This document shows positions 49,031-60,994 of a stretch of DNA of 64,000 bases, one piece after another (position 1 is the stretch's first letter; each line of letters opens with the position of its first letter). Origin of the DNA: Rotaria sordida (lineage: Eukaryota > Rotifera > Eurotatoria > Philodinida > Philodinidae); the NCBI GenBank assembly GCA_905250125.1, contig CAJNOL010000052.1, positions 62,772 through 126,771 on the forward strand, in the 5' to 3' direction. Under the pieces are notes generated by a model. It was not told the DNA's origin. It was given only the letters and a program-made list of their open reading frames with translations, and did not search any database. Both the position numbers and the translations under genes were made by a program.

Positions 49031-50331
49031 ATGGTACGACCATTTTTACTATTCATATATTTGGTAAAAATTTTTATTCTAATACAAAAACTCAATGGAA
49101 CAACTGAATATGATACATATTTTCATGTATTTTCAAAACAAAATATCGATAAACCAATATCAATCATATGGACAGATACAACAAAATGGTTAAAAGTAAA
49201 ATCATTTCAAAATTGTTCAATTAAATTAATTGCACATGGTTATGCTGAACGATGGAATATGGATTGGCGATGGGATTGGGTTAATGATATGAAAAATGAA
49301 TTTTTAAATAATAAAACAAAAGAAAATATTTGTGTTATTGCTATTGATTGGGAAAAAGGTGCACGAGAAATTAATTTTATTACAGCTGTTGCTAATGCTG
49401 ATATAGCTGGAGAACATTTAGCAGAATTTATACAAAATAATTATATTAATCCTAAACGTTTACATTGTATTGGATTTAGGTAACAGAAAAAAAAAGAAAT
49501 CTATCTTCTTCATTTAGATAATTTTTTTTTTCTTTTAGTCTTGGTGCTCATCTTTGTGGATTTGCTTCTAATAATTATTATATAATAACAAAGAAACAAA
49601 CTAGATTTGCACATATAACTGGTCTTGACCCATCTGGTCCACTTTTACGTAAAGCATCAATTGATAAACGTTTATCTCTTGATGATGCTGATTTTGTTGA
49701 TTGTATTCATACATCATCAACATTTGGTTTACAAGAAAAAAGTGGACATATGGATTTTTTTCCTGATGGTGGAAAAAGTAATGCAAAAGGATGTGAAAAA
49801 TTTATTGTAATTAAAGATAAAGATGAAATAGAAACAAATATTCGTATTAAACGTTTTCTTTTTAATCGAAAACAAAAACAAGAAAGTTCTACTAATGATA
49901 ATGATCTACCAGAAAAAAATTTTATTGGAATAATACGTGATCGAATTGGAAGAATACGTTCATTAAAAAAAGTTTTTCTTAATATTCATGCTTATATTGG
50001 TTGTAATCATCTTCGATCACCACATTATTATATATCATCAATAAATCAATGTAATTTTCGAGCAAAACTCTGTTCAACATGGTTAAATTATCTATCAAAA
50101 ACCTGTAATGATCCAATTGATAATGATTTAACTTATCCACGTATGGGTTTTCATGCTGATAAAAGTGATTCTATTTATCGACGTGGGAATAATAGTTACT
50201 ATTTAAAAACAACGCCAAAAAAACCCTATTGTTCACCCTCATCATCATCCTCTACTACTGAAAAAAATCCTAAAACACGAACATCTGTAAGATCGAAATT
50301 AAAAAAAAAACTAACAAAACTTCGTCCTTAA
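49031..50331 (+). CDS. Secreted pancreatic-lipase-family lipase / phospholipase A1-like
   Basis: Two exons (49031-49479, 49539-50331), 413 residues. I chose MVRPFLLF as start because it follows an AG acceptor at 49013-49014 and begins a signal peptide (FLLFIYLVKIFILI). The lipase fold is clear: oxyanion-loop LIAHGYAERW, CVIAIDWEKGA, and the triad Ser in GFSLGAHLCG (formed across the splice), Asp in GLDPSGPLL, His in GCNHLRSPHYY. All catalytic residues are present, so it should be active on triacylglycerols or phospholipids outside the cell. The C-terminal PLAT domain of pancreatic lipases is absent. Instead there is a Ser-rich and then very basic tail of about 40 residues (ending LKKKLTKLRP). 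AATAAA-like signals follow the stop. Confidence 0.88.
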
Positions 50332-50795
50332 AAAAATTGACTAAGACAAAATAAAACAAAACAAAATAAATGCATGTATGTGTGTGTGTAGGTTTTTTTT
50401 TTTCTTCTTAAATATTACACAAAATAAAACTGTTCGTTATCAATACATATTAATCAAAAAGAAGAAAAAAAAAAAACGACAACACACGTACAAATAAGGA
50501 AGAAGAAGAAAAAAAATAAATAAAAATCCACAATAATAATGCATTGAACGAAAAAAAACAAAACTGGATGTAATAATTCATTGATTATATTAGTCAAAGA
50601 AACGAAAAAAAACAAAATTTATCTTTAAATTGCACATTTACAATATGAATGTGATGAGCAAAAAGATATTGTTCACAAGAAAGAAAATATATATATATAT
50701 GTACTGAAGACGAACAACAGTAAAAAAAAAAAAAACATTAAATTAAATGGAATTTTATATATATATATATTTATTTATAGAATAAATCATTTCAT
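50332..50795. other. Spacer between converging lipase and LC3 genes
   Basis: Poly-A rich sequence, a TG repeat near 50378, and AT repeats near 50690 and 50758. No gene is seen. Confidence 0.6.
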
Positions 50796-51480
50796 TTATT
50801 GTTTAAGACCACCAAACATTTCTTGACTAGCATAAGTCATATAAAGGAAACCATCATCATCCTTGATAATAGAACAAAAAAAAAAAAAATGTGATAATTA
50901 AATTATCTTTTTTTTTTTTCTATTCTTACTTTATCATCACGATAGATTTCAGCCATAGAAGTCGACATTGAAGCAATACTTTTATTATTAACTAATAAAT
51001 AAAATGCTTGATTGGCATTTAACTGCATACGATTTCTAATAGAAATTAATGATTAAAATAAAAGTTTTTTTGTTGTTTTACCTTAACTTACCGAATAATT
51101 GTCACAAATTGTGACATTGTCAATTCTTGTGGTACCAAAAATTTTGTTTTATCTAAAATAAATATAATAAACTCATAAAAAAAAAAAAAAATCAATTTAT
51201 TTTACCAAGAATGGGTAAATCTTTTTCTTTATGATATCGTTCAACAATAACTGGAATTTCTAAAATAATGAAAATTTATTATTATTTAATAAATATAAAA
51301 AAAAACAAAGATCCTTACTATTTGGAAATTTACTTCGAATACCAGCTACTTCTTCCTTACGTGTTGCTTTAGAAATACAATAAAAAAAATTTTTTTTTTG
51401 TTTTTTATAATAGAAATAAATTACTTACCAAAACTTTTTCGTTGTTTAAAAGTACGATTATCAACATTTGCAGATGGCAT
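50796..51480 (-). CDS. MAP1LC3: LC3-type ATG8 ubiquitin-like autophagy protein
   Basis: Five or six tiny exons encode about 130 residues. After the start MPSANVDNRTFKQRKSF come KIPVIVERY, LPILDKTKFLVPQELTMSQF, LNANQAFYLLVNN and DDDGFLYMTYASQEMFG, the ATG8 core with the LDS-docking pocket residues. FKQR and the overall pattern favour LC3 over GABARAP. The conserved Gly after Phe is followed by GLKQ, so ATG4 would have to trim four residues before the protein is conjugated to phosphatidylethanolamine on phagophores. Length matches the family. Confidence 0.95.
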
Positions 51481-52823
51481 TTTTTTTTTAAATTTATTTC
51501 GTTTACTTATTAATCAAAGACAGAAAAAAAAATTTTCTTAATAAGGGTGTGGTTGTTCTTATTTCAATCTTAAACAACGAAAAAGAAAAAACACGAAGAA
51601 AAAATTGCACTGATGATATAGCAAACAAAGTTAATGTATATCTCTCTTATAGAGATAATAATATGACGCTTTTTAAATAAATCTTAATAGAAAATTTACA
51701 CAACACCAAAAACAAAATAAAACAAAACAAAAAAAAAAAAGAAGGAAATCTGACTCGTTCGATGTGACGTCATCATCTTACATATGTGAATAAGCAATCT
51801 GTGTATGCCCTTTCAAAAATAAAAACATCAACGATTCAAATATATTTTCTTTTTTAATCATGCTATCCTAGGAAAATGTAATCGAAATTAATGGAAAAAA
51901 AAGAAAAAAAGCAAAAGAAAAAAAAAAACAAAAAGAAAGAACGAATGTAGAAACTATCAGTTTTATTGTTGCATTACTTGCGAATAAAGAGGAAGACGAA
52001 GTAGGCGGACTTTTCTTTCTTTCCGTTGTGTTCGTCATTCTATTTCTTATGATACTCTTAACTTAAGTTAGCTATTACTGTCGAGCTGCTGCATATGCCT
52101 ACACACATTCATACTTCGATGCATATAAAACATTTTCATGTTTTCTCTATTTTTTTTTTCTCTTCTTTTTAGATAGAATTAAAGTTCTATACAACTCTCT
52201 CTCTCTCTCGTTCTGTTTCATTTTTATGATTAATTATTAGTCAATACTAGCTGTACTGAAGTTGGTTTTTGTTTTTTAATTGCCATCGTACTTTACCTAA
52301 CATTCAATATTATAAAAAAAAAAAAAGAAAAGAAAACATAAAATAATTACAACTAAAGAATCTAGATCGTCGTTTCTTTAGGTCTCATTACTGTTTCAGG
52401 TAAAAGAAGGAATGTAGAGATTTTGATGCATCTCTATGATGTGTCTTTAGAAATATTTCTATAGAAGCAAAAATAATGACCTATTTGCTTTCAAAAAAAG
52501 TCGGTTTTTTTTTTTTGCTTAATATTCTATCAAGGAAGGACACAAACAACAACAAGAAAAAAAAAATAAGTAGACAGATGAGTATCATTTCATAATTAAA
52601 AAAGAAAAAAACAATAAAACCTACTGTACAATTGAACGGAAATAAAGTTTTTGTTTTTTTTTTAGTATGTTTTCTTTACCCACATATTTGTTTTCATACA
52701 TACACATAATAAATAAAAGTTATACTGTACATAAAATATTATAATTATTGAATATTTTTGAAAACAAAAAAAACCAAACAAAATTTTACTCGTTTCTTTT
52801 TTTTTTTTTTGTTTCTTATCTTT
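51481..52823. other. Intergenic region upstream of LC3 and downstream of PDCD10
   Basis: 1.3 kb of AT-rich sequence with A- and T-tracts, a CT repeat near 52196-52210, and no recognisable gene. It probably includes the LC3 promoter. Confidence 0.6.
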
Positions 52824-53645
52824 TTATGAATAATTTGTTTCATATGTTGATGACGATGATGGTCGAATATTTGATGAATTAGATGATTGTCTCTGTTGAT
52901 TATTTGATGAATAACGTGATGATAACATCATTTTAATTTGATTTTGATGTTGAGATAATAATGGATATAAACATTCATCTAATGTATCAATTTCACAATA
53001 AAGTTTAATTGTACGTAAAAGATAATCAATTTGTATAAGTAAATAATTTGCTGCTATATAAACATCATCACGTTTACTATCACGAAAATAAGCTTTTAAT
53101 GTATTACTAAAATTTTTACTATATTTAATAAATTCTTTTTTTTCATTTTCTAATGCTTGTCGTCCATCATTTGTTTTAATATATTGTAAAATATTTGTAA
53201 CACTATCAAGTGTTTTTTTAATAGCACTTGCAATTTCTTTAATTGTTTCAAGAAATTCACGTTTTTCATTAATATCATCTGGTATACGACTTAATATACG
53301 TTTAAGATTTTTTGAACGTATATTTAATTCATAAAAAATTTGTTCATTATGTAATGATGATATAAAATAAGGTGTTTTATCACAATATTTTTCAAGTTTA
53401 AGTGTTAATTCATTCATATTTGTTGTTTTTGATAATGATGATATATCTCGATTTAAAAATGATTGAATAAAATTACAAGAAAAACCTGGATAAATTTCTT
53501 CTAATTTAAATAATGTTGTACGTAAATCAGATTGTATATCTTTATAACCTGATTTATTCATTTGTTCAATTACAGGATAGAAAATATTTGGTAAAACAAG
53601 CGCATTTGTTGGTAATGATGTTCCATCATCAATTGAGGCCATCAT
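52824..53645 (-). CDS. PDCD10: PDCD10 / CCM3 (STRIPAK and GCKIII kinase partner)
   Basis: Single coding exon, 273 residues from MMASIDDG, chosen because CTATTTTCAG lies 8 bp upstream of that ATG; a further in-frame ATG (53672) lies on the intron side of the acceptor. The N-terminal dimerisation region (ALVLPNIFYPVIEQM) and the focal-adhesion-targeting-like helical bundle match PDCD10: LSRIPDDINEKREFLETI, KEIASAIKKTLD, and KKEFIKYSKNFSNTLKAYF. PDCD10 bridges GCKIII kinases to the STRIPAK complex and CCM2. About 50 residues rich in Ser/Gln/Asn extend past the normal C-terminus (family about 212 residues). It is divergent from SFSWAP, 596 bp away. Confidence 0.93.
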   Translation of the reverse strand: MMASIDDGTSLPTNALVLPNIFYPVIEQMNKSGYKDIQSDLRTTLFKLEEIYPGFSCNFIQSFLNRDISSLSKTTNMNELTLKLEKYCDKTPYFISSLHNEQIFYELNIRSKNLKRILSRIPDDINEKREFLETIKEIASAIKKTLDSVTNILQYIKTNDGRQALENEKKEFIKYSKNFSNTLKAYFRDSKRDDVYIAANYLLIQIDYLLRTIKLYCEIDTLDECLYPLLSQHQNQIKMMLSSRYSSNNQQRQSSNSSNIRPSSSSTYETNYS

Positions 53646-54241
53646 AAGATTATCTGAAAATAGAAAATTCATTGAAATGATATTTTATGATGTCTATTCA
53701 AGATCAAATTTGATTCTCAATTGATTTTTTTTTTTACTTCATTTTTATGATAATTTGAACTGTAATATTTAGTAGCAGAACTACGGGATAGTTCAAACTT
53801 CTGCAGAAATAAGATATTTCTATATTATAGGAGAGAAGATTATACATAGTTTTCGATTTCAAACGAGAGTTGAACGCTACCTTCTACAAGTTTTTTCTTG
53901 CTCACTCACTAGCATTATTTATGAGTAGATTTTTACTTCGATAGTAGTCGTTCTTCATCTTCAATAAGTCGTACTAATAAAACTTTTATTTGCATAAAAC
54001 TATGATTATCTTTAAAACAAAGAAACCAACAACAACAACAACAACAACGCAGAACGAATTTCGTACATGGTCACATAACGCCATAAATCAATTTTAATAA
54101 ACATCAAAAAACCTCTTTACAAAGAAATATTTCATTGGTTAATATATTTTACCAATATAAAATTGTTAGATGACGTGAAATTGTATGTATTCTATTGCTT
54201 CATATTATTCTTTTTTTTTTGTCCTCTTATTAAAATCATAA
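53646..54241. promoter_or_regulatory. Divergent PDCD10/SFSWAP intergenic region
   Basis: 596 bp between the two start codons, so it carries both promoters unless 5' ends are trans-spliced. It includes a CAA repeat at about 54030-54050. No specific motif is identified. Confidence 0.4.
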
Positions 54242-57200
54242 ATGTCGAATATAAATTTATTTCCTGAATTCGATAATGAACAAAGACATGAACAAGAATA
54301 TAATAATGGTCATAATGAACATAAAGAAGAAGAATTAATTGTATTTGGTTATTCATGTAAATTATTTCGTGATGATTTTTCTGCTAAAGCTATTGATCGT
54401 GGTCAAAGTCTTATACCATGGAATGGCGATGAAAACGTTATGATTGACAGGTGTGCAAAAAAAAAGATAATTTTTCTGTTTCTTTTGTTTTTTATTTTTA
54501 CTTCGATAAAATCATACAATGAAAAAAAAAAAACACAAAATCTTATAAGAGACATCTACTGATTTGTCTATTTTATTTTTTTTCTATGAGATATATAGAA
54601 AACACGTAAGTGTTGGTAGTATTTATTTACGATTTTAGGAAAAAAAAATAATGATAAATGGCACTAATCAGGTGAGATGCTGCTATTTCATCTACAATTT
54701 GGTAAGTTTATCTTATCTCTTTTATATATTTATATTTATATATATATGTATAAGTAAAAAAAAAAAAATTTTTTTTTTTTTAATTTTCTAAATGTTATTC
54801 ATATAATATTTTTTTTCAATTCTCTTTTTTATTGCAGTATAGCACAGACAATTCATCTCGACAGTCTTTCTTAGAAAATAAATAAGAGCATGATTTAATA
54901 AATAAAAAAAGAAAAATAAAGAGAGAGAAGAAAGAAAGATCAAAATTGATTTTATATTATTTTTATTATTTTAAGTTTCTAATTTTTTTAAAATTTTTTT
55001 AGGTATGATTGTCGTGGACATTTATCTGATTTAACATTATGGGATAGTGATTTAATACGAAATAAACAATTAAATAATGATGAAAATTTTTTAAATGAAG
55101 AAGATAAACATATTGAAGAAGAATGTAATCAAGAAAGATATTTAGAATTATATAGAGATATGGAAAAAGAAGCTTTACAACAAGGTAAAAATTTAATAAA
55201 TTATTTTCAATTTTTTATGATTATATTTGTTGTTTAGAAGAAATATTAAAACGAATTAATACAGATCAAAATACTTATAATCAAGTTGGATATACATATG
55301 ATGGTTTAAATAATTCAAAAGAATCTTCAAGTAAAATAACAGAAGGTAAATTAAAGTTCTTTACTTTAGAATAAAATTAAATATCTACAATAGATCTAAG
55401 TACAAGACTGAAAATGATGTAGTTTATCTTTTAATTTTCTTCATATTGAGTCAGGAGAAATTAAAAGACAATCGAGCAGTGTATAAATTTAGTAGGAATA
55501 AAATCTTAATCAAAATACCTGGCAGCTCTAGCAGATTCGATAGATGATGAATTATTGTTTGAAAAAGCTAATTTGAATGCATTCAGACAGATTTGGATTG
55601 AAAAACAATTCTTAATTAAATGTTTGAGAATATCAAAAAGATTTATTTCTCACCATTCAATAATCGAAAAAATTGTTGGTTGGATGGCTTCTATCCCTTC
55701 TTGTTCTTCTGTGCCTGTTTATGAGATTGACGAAATCCAACTCTTTGAGGATTTCCCAGAATCTTTTGTTTCTATGTATTAATTTTTTTCTTATAGACCT
55801 CGCTATTGTGTTATATTGTCTGTTGTTATGATTTTCTTTCTTTTTTTGTTATCTCTCTTTTTCCTCCTTTGTTTACTCATATTTACTGATAGGATCTTAC
55901 GATCACAACTTTTTAGCATAAAAAAAAAAAATCTTAATCAATATTCAATTTGAAAAATATCAGATTCATCCACATATTTTCGAAAGAAAAGTAAAATTAA
56001 GTTTAGTAAAGATAATATCTTTTCCTTGAGAATATTATATTTCAATAGCGAAAGATGTTTTCTTCGAACAATAAAATAATCAACATGTATTCGTTGATCA
56101 GTTGATTATTAATCATATTCTAAAGAAGATATTCCTCAGTATCGAAGTGTTATAAAAAAGAATAATTAAAAGTACTGTCAAGACAGAGAGAACTTATGTC
56201 ATTCAGTCAAAACTGACCTTTCTTATCGATCATGATTAATGTTTATTGGATATAAAACTAACATATTGATATATGATTCTTTGGGATCGAAACGAACAAA
56301 AAAAAAAATGATTCTATCGATAATATTTTTTTACTCATACTTTGATTCATATCTCATCCTATTTCAATCTACTATACATTTCACAAATGAAAGAGTATCT
56401 CTTATAGTTTTGTTTAATTTTGAAGTGTACAAAAGGCCACATACGCTATTAAATTAAGTTTTTGATATAACGATAAAAATAAATGAAAAAGTTTTTTTTT
56501 TTTTTGTGACCATGAACAATGTTTAATTCTATTAATCTAAAAGATTTAATAAATTTCTTTTTCTTTTAGAAACTTCACAATCACTTGATGATGATGAATA
56601 TGAACCATTTTATCCATCAGAAAAATTACAAATACCTTATGGCATGGATATTGTATGTTCATATGATAACAAAAAAAAAGCGAATTTTATTTATTTATTT
56701 ATTTATTTTTTTTTTTCGTAGCCTGAATCTATTAAATTAAATGCTGTGATTGAAAAAACTGCTAATTTTGTATCTATTTCTGGTGTTCAAATGGAAATTT
56801 TTCTTAAAACTAAACAAGCAAATAATCCTCAATTTGATTTTCTTAAATATGATCATTATCTTAATCCATATTATCGTCATTTAATTATAATGATTAAATC
56901 TGGTAAATATCGACCAAATTTTCATAATAATTCAACAAATAATAATCAAAAGAAAAAATCAAATAAAAATGGTATGTCAAAAATAAATAAAAAAAAACAA
57001 GTTCAAAATTTTAATCTATATTCTATTTAAATTTTAGGTATTGATCAAAATAGTAGTCATGATGAAGATGAAACAGGTGATTCATATTTACATCCACTTT
57101 TAAGAGGTAGTACAAATAATGATAATATAAATTTAACAAAAAAATCTGAAGAAATCTTACGTAAACCAGCAATACAAATGAATATTCATAATACAGCATA

Positions 57201-60200
57201 TGGACAATTAATTAAAAAATATGAACATCTTAGACAATGTGAAAAGTATATTTATAAAATTAATATAAACAAATTATTAATAAATAATTTTCTTTTTTTT
57301 TGTAATTTAGAGTAGTAAAAGAAAATGAAGAAGAAAAAATGTCACCAAAACCAGAAGAAATTAAAAATGAAGAATTTTCGTAAGTATTATGAAATATTTC
57401 ATATTAATCTTTTTCTTCTATGATACTCATATTTGAGAAAAAAATACTGCGTATAAGTTTTAAATCGAACTTTTGCGACTTCCCATATTACATATTTTAG
57501 CAACCGAAACGATAGACTTCTTTCCCAGAGTTTCATAGCAATGAAAAGAGACGTTGAATGGCATTAACGACAAGACTTCGACCATTCTAGAACATTTCAG
57601 AACTTTCATTGAAAATTGAAGGTTCTAAATAGTGCAGTTTCTGATTTTTCCGAGCATAAAAATTCATATTCAAGATGTCAAGGATGATGGATGAGTGATG
57701 CATTGATTTGCAATAACATAAAAAGCGTAAACCAATTAAGTTAGATCTTTGGAAAATAAACAATATCAATGCTTGTGAGTTTATTGAGATATATAATAAG
57801 ACGTTGAGACTTGTTATAGATATAATTGATATTTACAACAGATTTATTTGCTAGTTATATCAATAGTTAGGAATTATAATTATGTTAAATTAAGCAAAAT
57901 AGAATACGAAAATGAACACTACCAATGCGAACAAAATATATAACCGATCGTTTATCGTTGAGAAAACAATTATAGTCTGCTAGAAATTTTTCATTTAATA
58001 TAATTTGTATTAGTATAATGAAGCTAAAGAACACATGTGAGTTCTACATTTCAATCCGAAAAGGACTACACTAACAAGTTTTCTGTTTTTTTTTTCTCTT
58101 CTAACTTTTAGACCTAAATCCGAATCATCTCCATCAACAAATGTAATTCCGCCACCTCCGGATGTTAAACCAATAATAGATAAATTAGCTGAATATGTTG
58201 CACGTAATGGTCCAGCATTTGAACAATCAATTCGAACAAAAAATGATTCACGTTTTGGATTTCTTGAACGTGATCATATACATCATAATTATTATCAACT
58301 TAAAGTACAATTATGTGGGGTAATAAAAAAATTAAATAAAAATAATTTTATTTTTATTTAATTATCTTTTTTTTTGTAGCAAGAAAGTCTTCGTAATAAA
58401 ATCGAAGAAAATCAACATTCTATTGATAATGATGAACAACAATCTATACATGGAAAAGGTATTAAATTAGTATTAAAAACAAATACAGAAGAATCATTAA
58501 CACCTACATGTCGAGAATTTAATTCTGATGATGATTCCAATTCAATGCAACAAAGTAAATTATTATTTTAATAACTATGAGAAAGTTTACTTAGTCGATA
58601 TATGTATTGTTTTCTGATCTCATGAGTATTACGAATGTTTATTTGATGGTTCGCCTTGAGACATTGTTTGATCGAGTGGAAAAATTAATTTCTTTTTTGA
58701 TGAAGTGTTATCGATTATTGCGTCGGAAAGATCATACTTGTCTAGTCTAAAGAAGTTTTATAATATACTTTGTAATAATATGTCAGTTTCGTATAAAGGT
58801 CATTCTGGGGAAAAAAACTCCAGGTCTTCTATATTATGTCTCATTTTGTTTTCATAGGTTTTAAAAGTTGGAATATAATGTTGACCTTAGTCTTTTCAAT
58901 TTTTTAGGTCAAAACTCTGGAAAAACTAGACATATTTTAATATAAATATACTAATTAAAAAATCAATTTTATAACAGGTGATATAAAAGTTTCTGAAAAA
59001 AAATGTCACTTTATTTTTCATTAACTAAAATATTTTTCGGAAAAACATTACTCATTAATTAAGAAGAATCTTCTATTCCTTAAATGATAAGATATTCGAT
59101 TGTTTGAAGCAAAAAAAAAAAAACAAAAATAATCTTTTATAATATATTATTTTAATATTTAGATGAACAAGATGATAATAATAATGAATTTATTGGTCCT
59201 CGTCCTCCATCACCTGAATTTCTTGAAAAAATGCGTAAACAAGAACAACGTCGTGATCGTATTAGTGGTTTTGTACGTGATAAATTAGCACGTGATAAAC
59301 AAGAAGAACGTAAACGTAAAGCTGAATTACTTGTACAACAATTAAAAACTAAAAATAATGATTCAACATCAATTATAAATACAAATGAATCAATAAATAA
59401 TTCAAATATAAATCCAATACTTGTTGAAAAATTACTTAATGTTAAAAATGAACGTCCATCATCATCATCATCAATAATAACATCTCCACATCAACATCAA
59501 CATCAACATCATCATCGTTCAAAACATTCCAGATCATCAACAAAATCTCATAGTCATTCAAAATATTATCGTCGATCACGATCAAAAAGTAATCATCGAC
59601 GACATAGACGATCATCTCATAAGTAAATTGTTTGATTGTTTTGTTTGATTTTTCTTTCATATTTTTTCATTTTTAGACGATCACGTACACGTTCAAAATC
59701 TCGAAATCATCATCATACAAAAAGATCAAAAAAGTAAGTAAGAATTTTATTTTCAAAATAAAATCTTTTGTCAATAATTAAAAATTCTATATATATAACT
59801 AAGTATATCCGTATTAATAATAATAATAAAAAATCAATTAGTAATACACTAGACTCTAGATTGATCGTATAAGATTGGCATACAAATTCATCTTATCATC
59901 TTTTCTTACAGACAAGTATCGTAAGTTGGATCTTGTTAGCTTTGTTTTTTTTATCTTTTTTTTCTTTGTTTTAATAAAATAGAATTTTATTTATTTCTAT
60001 TTTTTTTGTCTGTTATTTTAAGTTCAAAATCATCAAAATATAATCGAAATCATCGTCGTCATCATCATCGACGTCATCGACATTCATCAGCATCATCAAA
60101 TTCTTCATCAAATTCCTCATCAATATCAAGATCACCATCATCATCATCATCAACTTCTTCATCTTCATCTTCATCATCTTCAACTTCGCATGACAAAAGA

Positions 60201-60630
60201 AAAAAGAAAAAGATAACACATAATGATGATGAACAACGACAAAATCAACGTAAACATAATCCACAATCATCAAAGTAAGTTTGTACTAGATAAACTCTAT
60301 TATATAATCGATTATCTTTTAAGTGTTAAATAATTGAAAAAAAAAAAAAAAATTTTTTTCTTTTATGTATTACACATTATGAACTATATATATTCTTTTT
60401 ACCTTCTAAGGAAAATCCGATTAGAAATTAAAAAAATTTCTATCTAAATATATTACTTTTAGTTATAGAAAAATAGCACATACTCATAGGTTTGTTTTCT
60501 TTTTGTCTTTAGATGGGATCAACGAGAACCACCAAAAATGAAAACTGAGGTATCATCTATTGAAACAGCTACAGCTGCTCCATCGTTATCAATCAACCCT
60601 GAAACAACGTTATCGAACAGTACTTCTTGA
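54242..60630 (+). CDS. SFSWAP: SFSWAP (suppressor of white-apricot) splicing regulator, two SURP domains and RS tail
   Basis: Thirteen exons: 54242-54450, 55003-55184, 55238-55345, 56580-56652, 56722-56971, 57038-57245, 57311-57379, 58112-58319, 58380-58554, 59163-59622, 59677-59733, 60023-60274, 60513-60630; phases agree at each join. The N-terminal DRY_EERY domain ([24 protein letters not shown]) is followed by SURP1 ([16 protein letters not shown]), SURP2 ([15 protein letters not shown], then [16 protein letters not shown]), an acidic region, the [17 protein letters not shown] segment and a C-terminal Arg/Ser/His-rich tail. This nuclear SR-like protein regulates alternative splicing; the fly homologue controls splicing of its own early introns. 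The second, third and RS-proximal introns are long (up to 1.2 kb) against 50-70 bp elsewhere. Confidence 0.93.
55510..55782 (+). other. Protein-like ORF in SFSWAP intron 3; candidate alternative terminal exon or gene fragment
   Basis: A 90-codon open stretch (for example [16 protein letters not shown] and [16 protein letters not shown]) ending at TAA 55782. Codon use is richer in CTC, CTG, TTG and GAG than in the surrounding genes. A GGCAG acceptor at 55521-55525 would join it to SFSWAP exon 3 in the correct phase (phase 1), giving a truncated protein without SURP domains. The pyrimidine tract is poor, so the acceptor is weak. A decayed insertion is equally possible. Family not recognised. 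Confidence 0.3.
57380..58111. other. SFSWAP: Long SFSWAP intron 7
   Basis: 730 bp of non-coding sequence with no recognised exon, ending in a strong T-rich acceptor. Less homopolymeric than the small introns; possibly an old insertion. Confidence 0.5.
58555..59162. other. SFSWAP: Long SFSWAP intron 9
   Basis: About 610 bp, non-coding. No exon or inverted repeat is recognised. Confidence 0.5.
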
Positions 60631-60887
60631 TGTATATGAGAAAAAAAAGAGAGACCTATTGCACAATGTAAATTTAATTTTTTTTCTTCTTCTTTTTTCT
60701 GTCTATTTTTGTTGTTGTTATTACTTCTTGTTCTTTATGTGTGACTAGTCTGATTTAGCGGCTATGGATATTTGCTAAAAAAAAAAAAAAAGAAAAATAA
60801 AATTTCAGACAAGAAAATATTTTTGATTTTTCTTTTTTTTTTGTTTTATTTATATTAAATCTATTTTATCTTTCCGATAAAATAAAG

Positions 60888-60957
60888 ATGAAAAGTTTAT
60901 TTCAAAGATCATTGTTTTCTTCCATTAAACAAGTAAGAAAAAATATTTAATATAAAA

Positions 60958-60994
<37 letters not shown>

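Noticed and set aside
59442-60273. Minus-strand Asp/Met-rich ORFs opposite SFSWAP
   Set aside because: Shadows of the His/Ser/Arg repeat codons of the RS-rich tail on the other strand.
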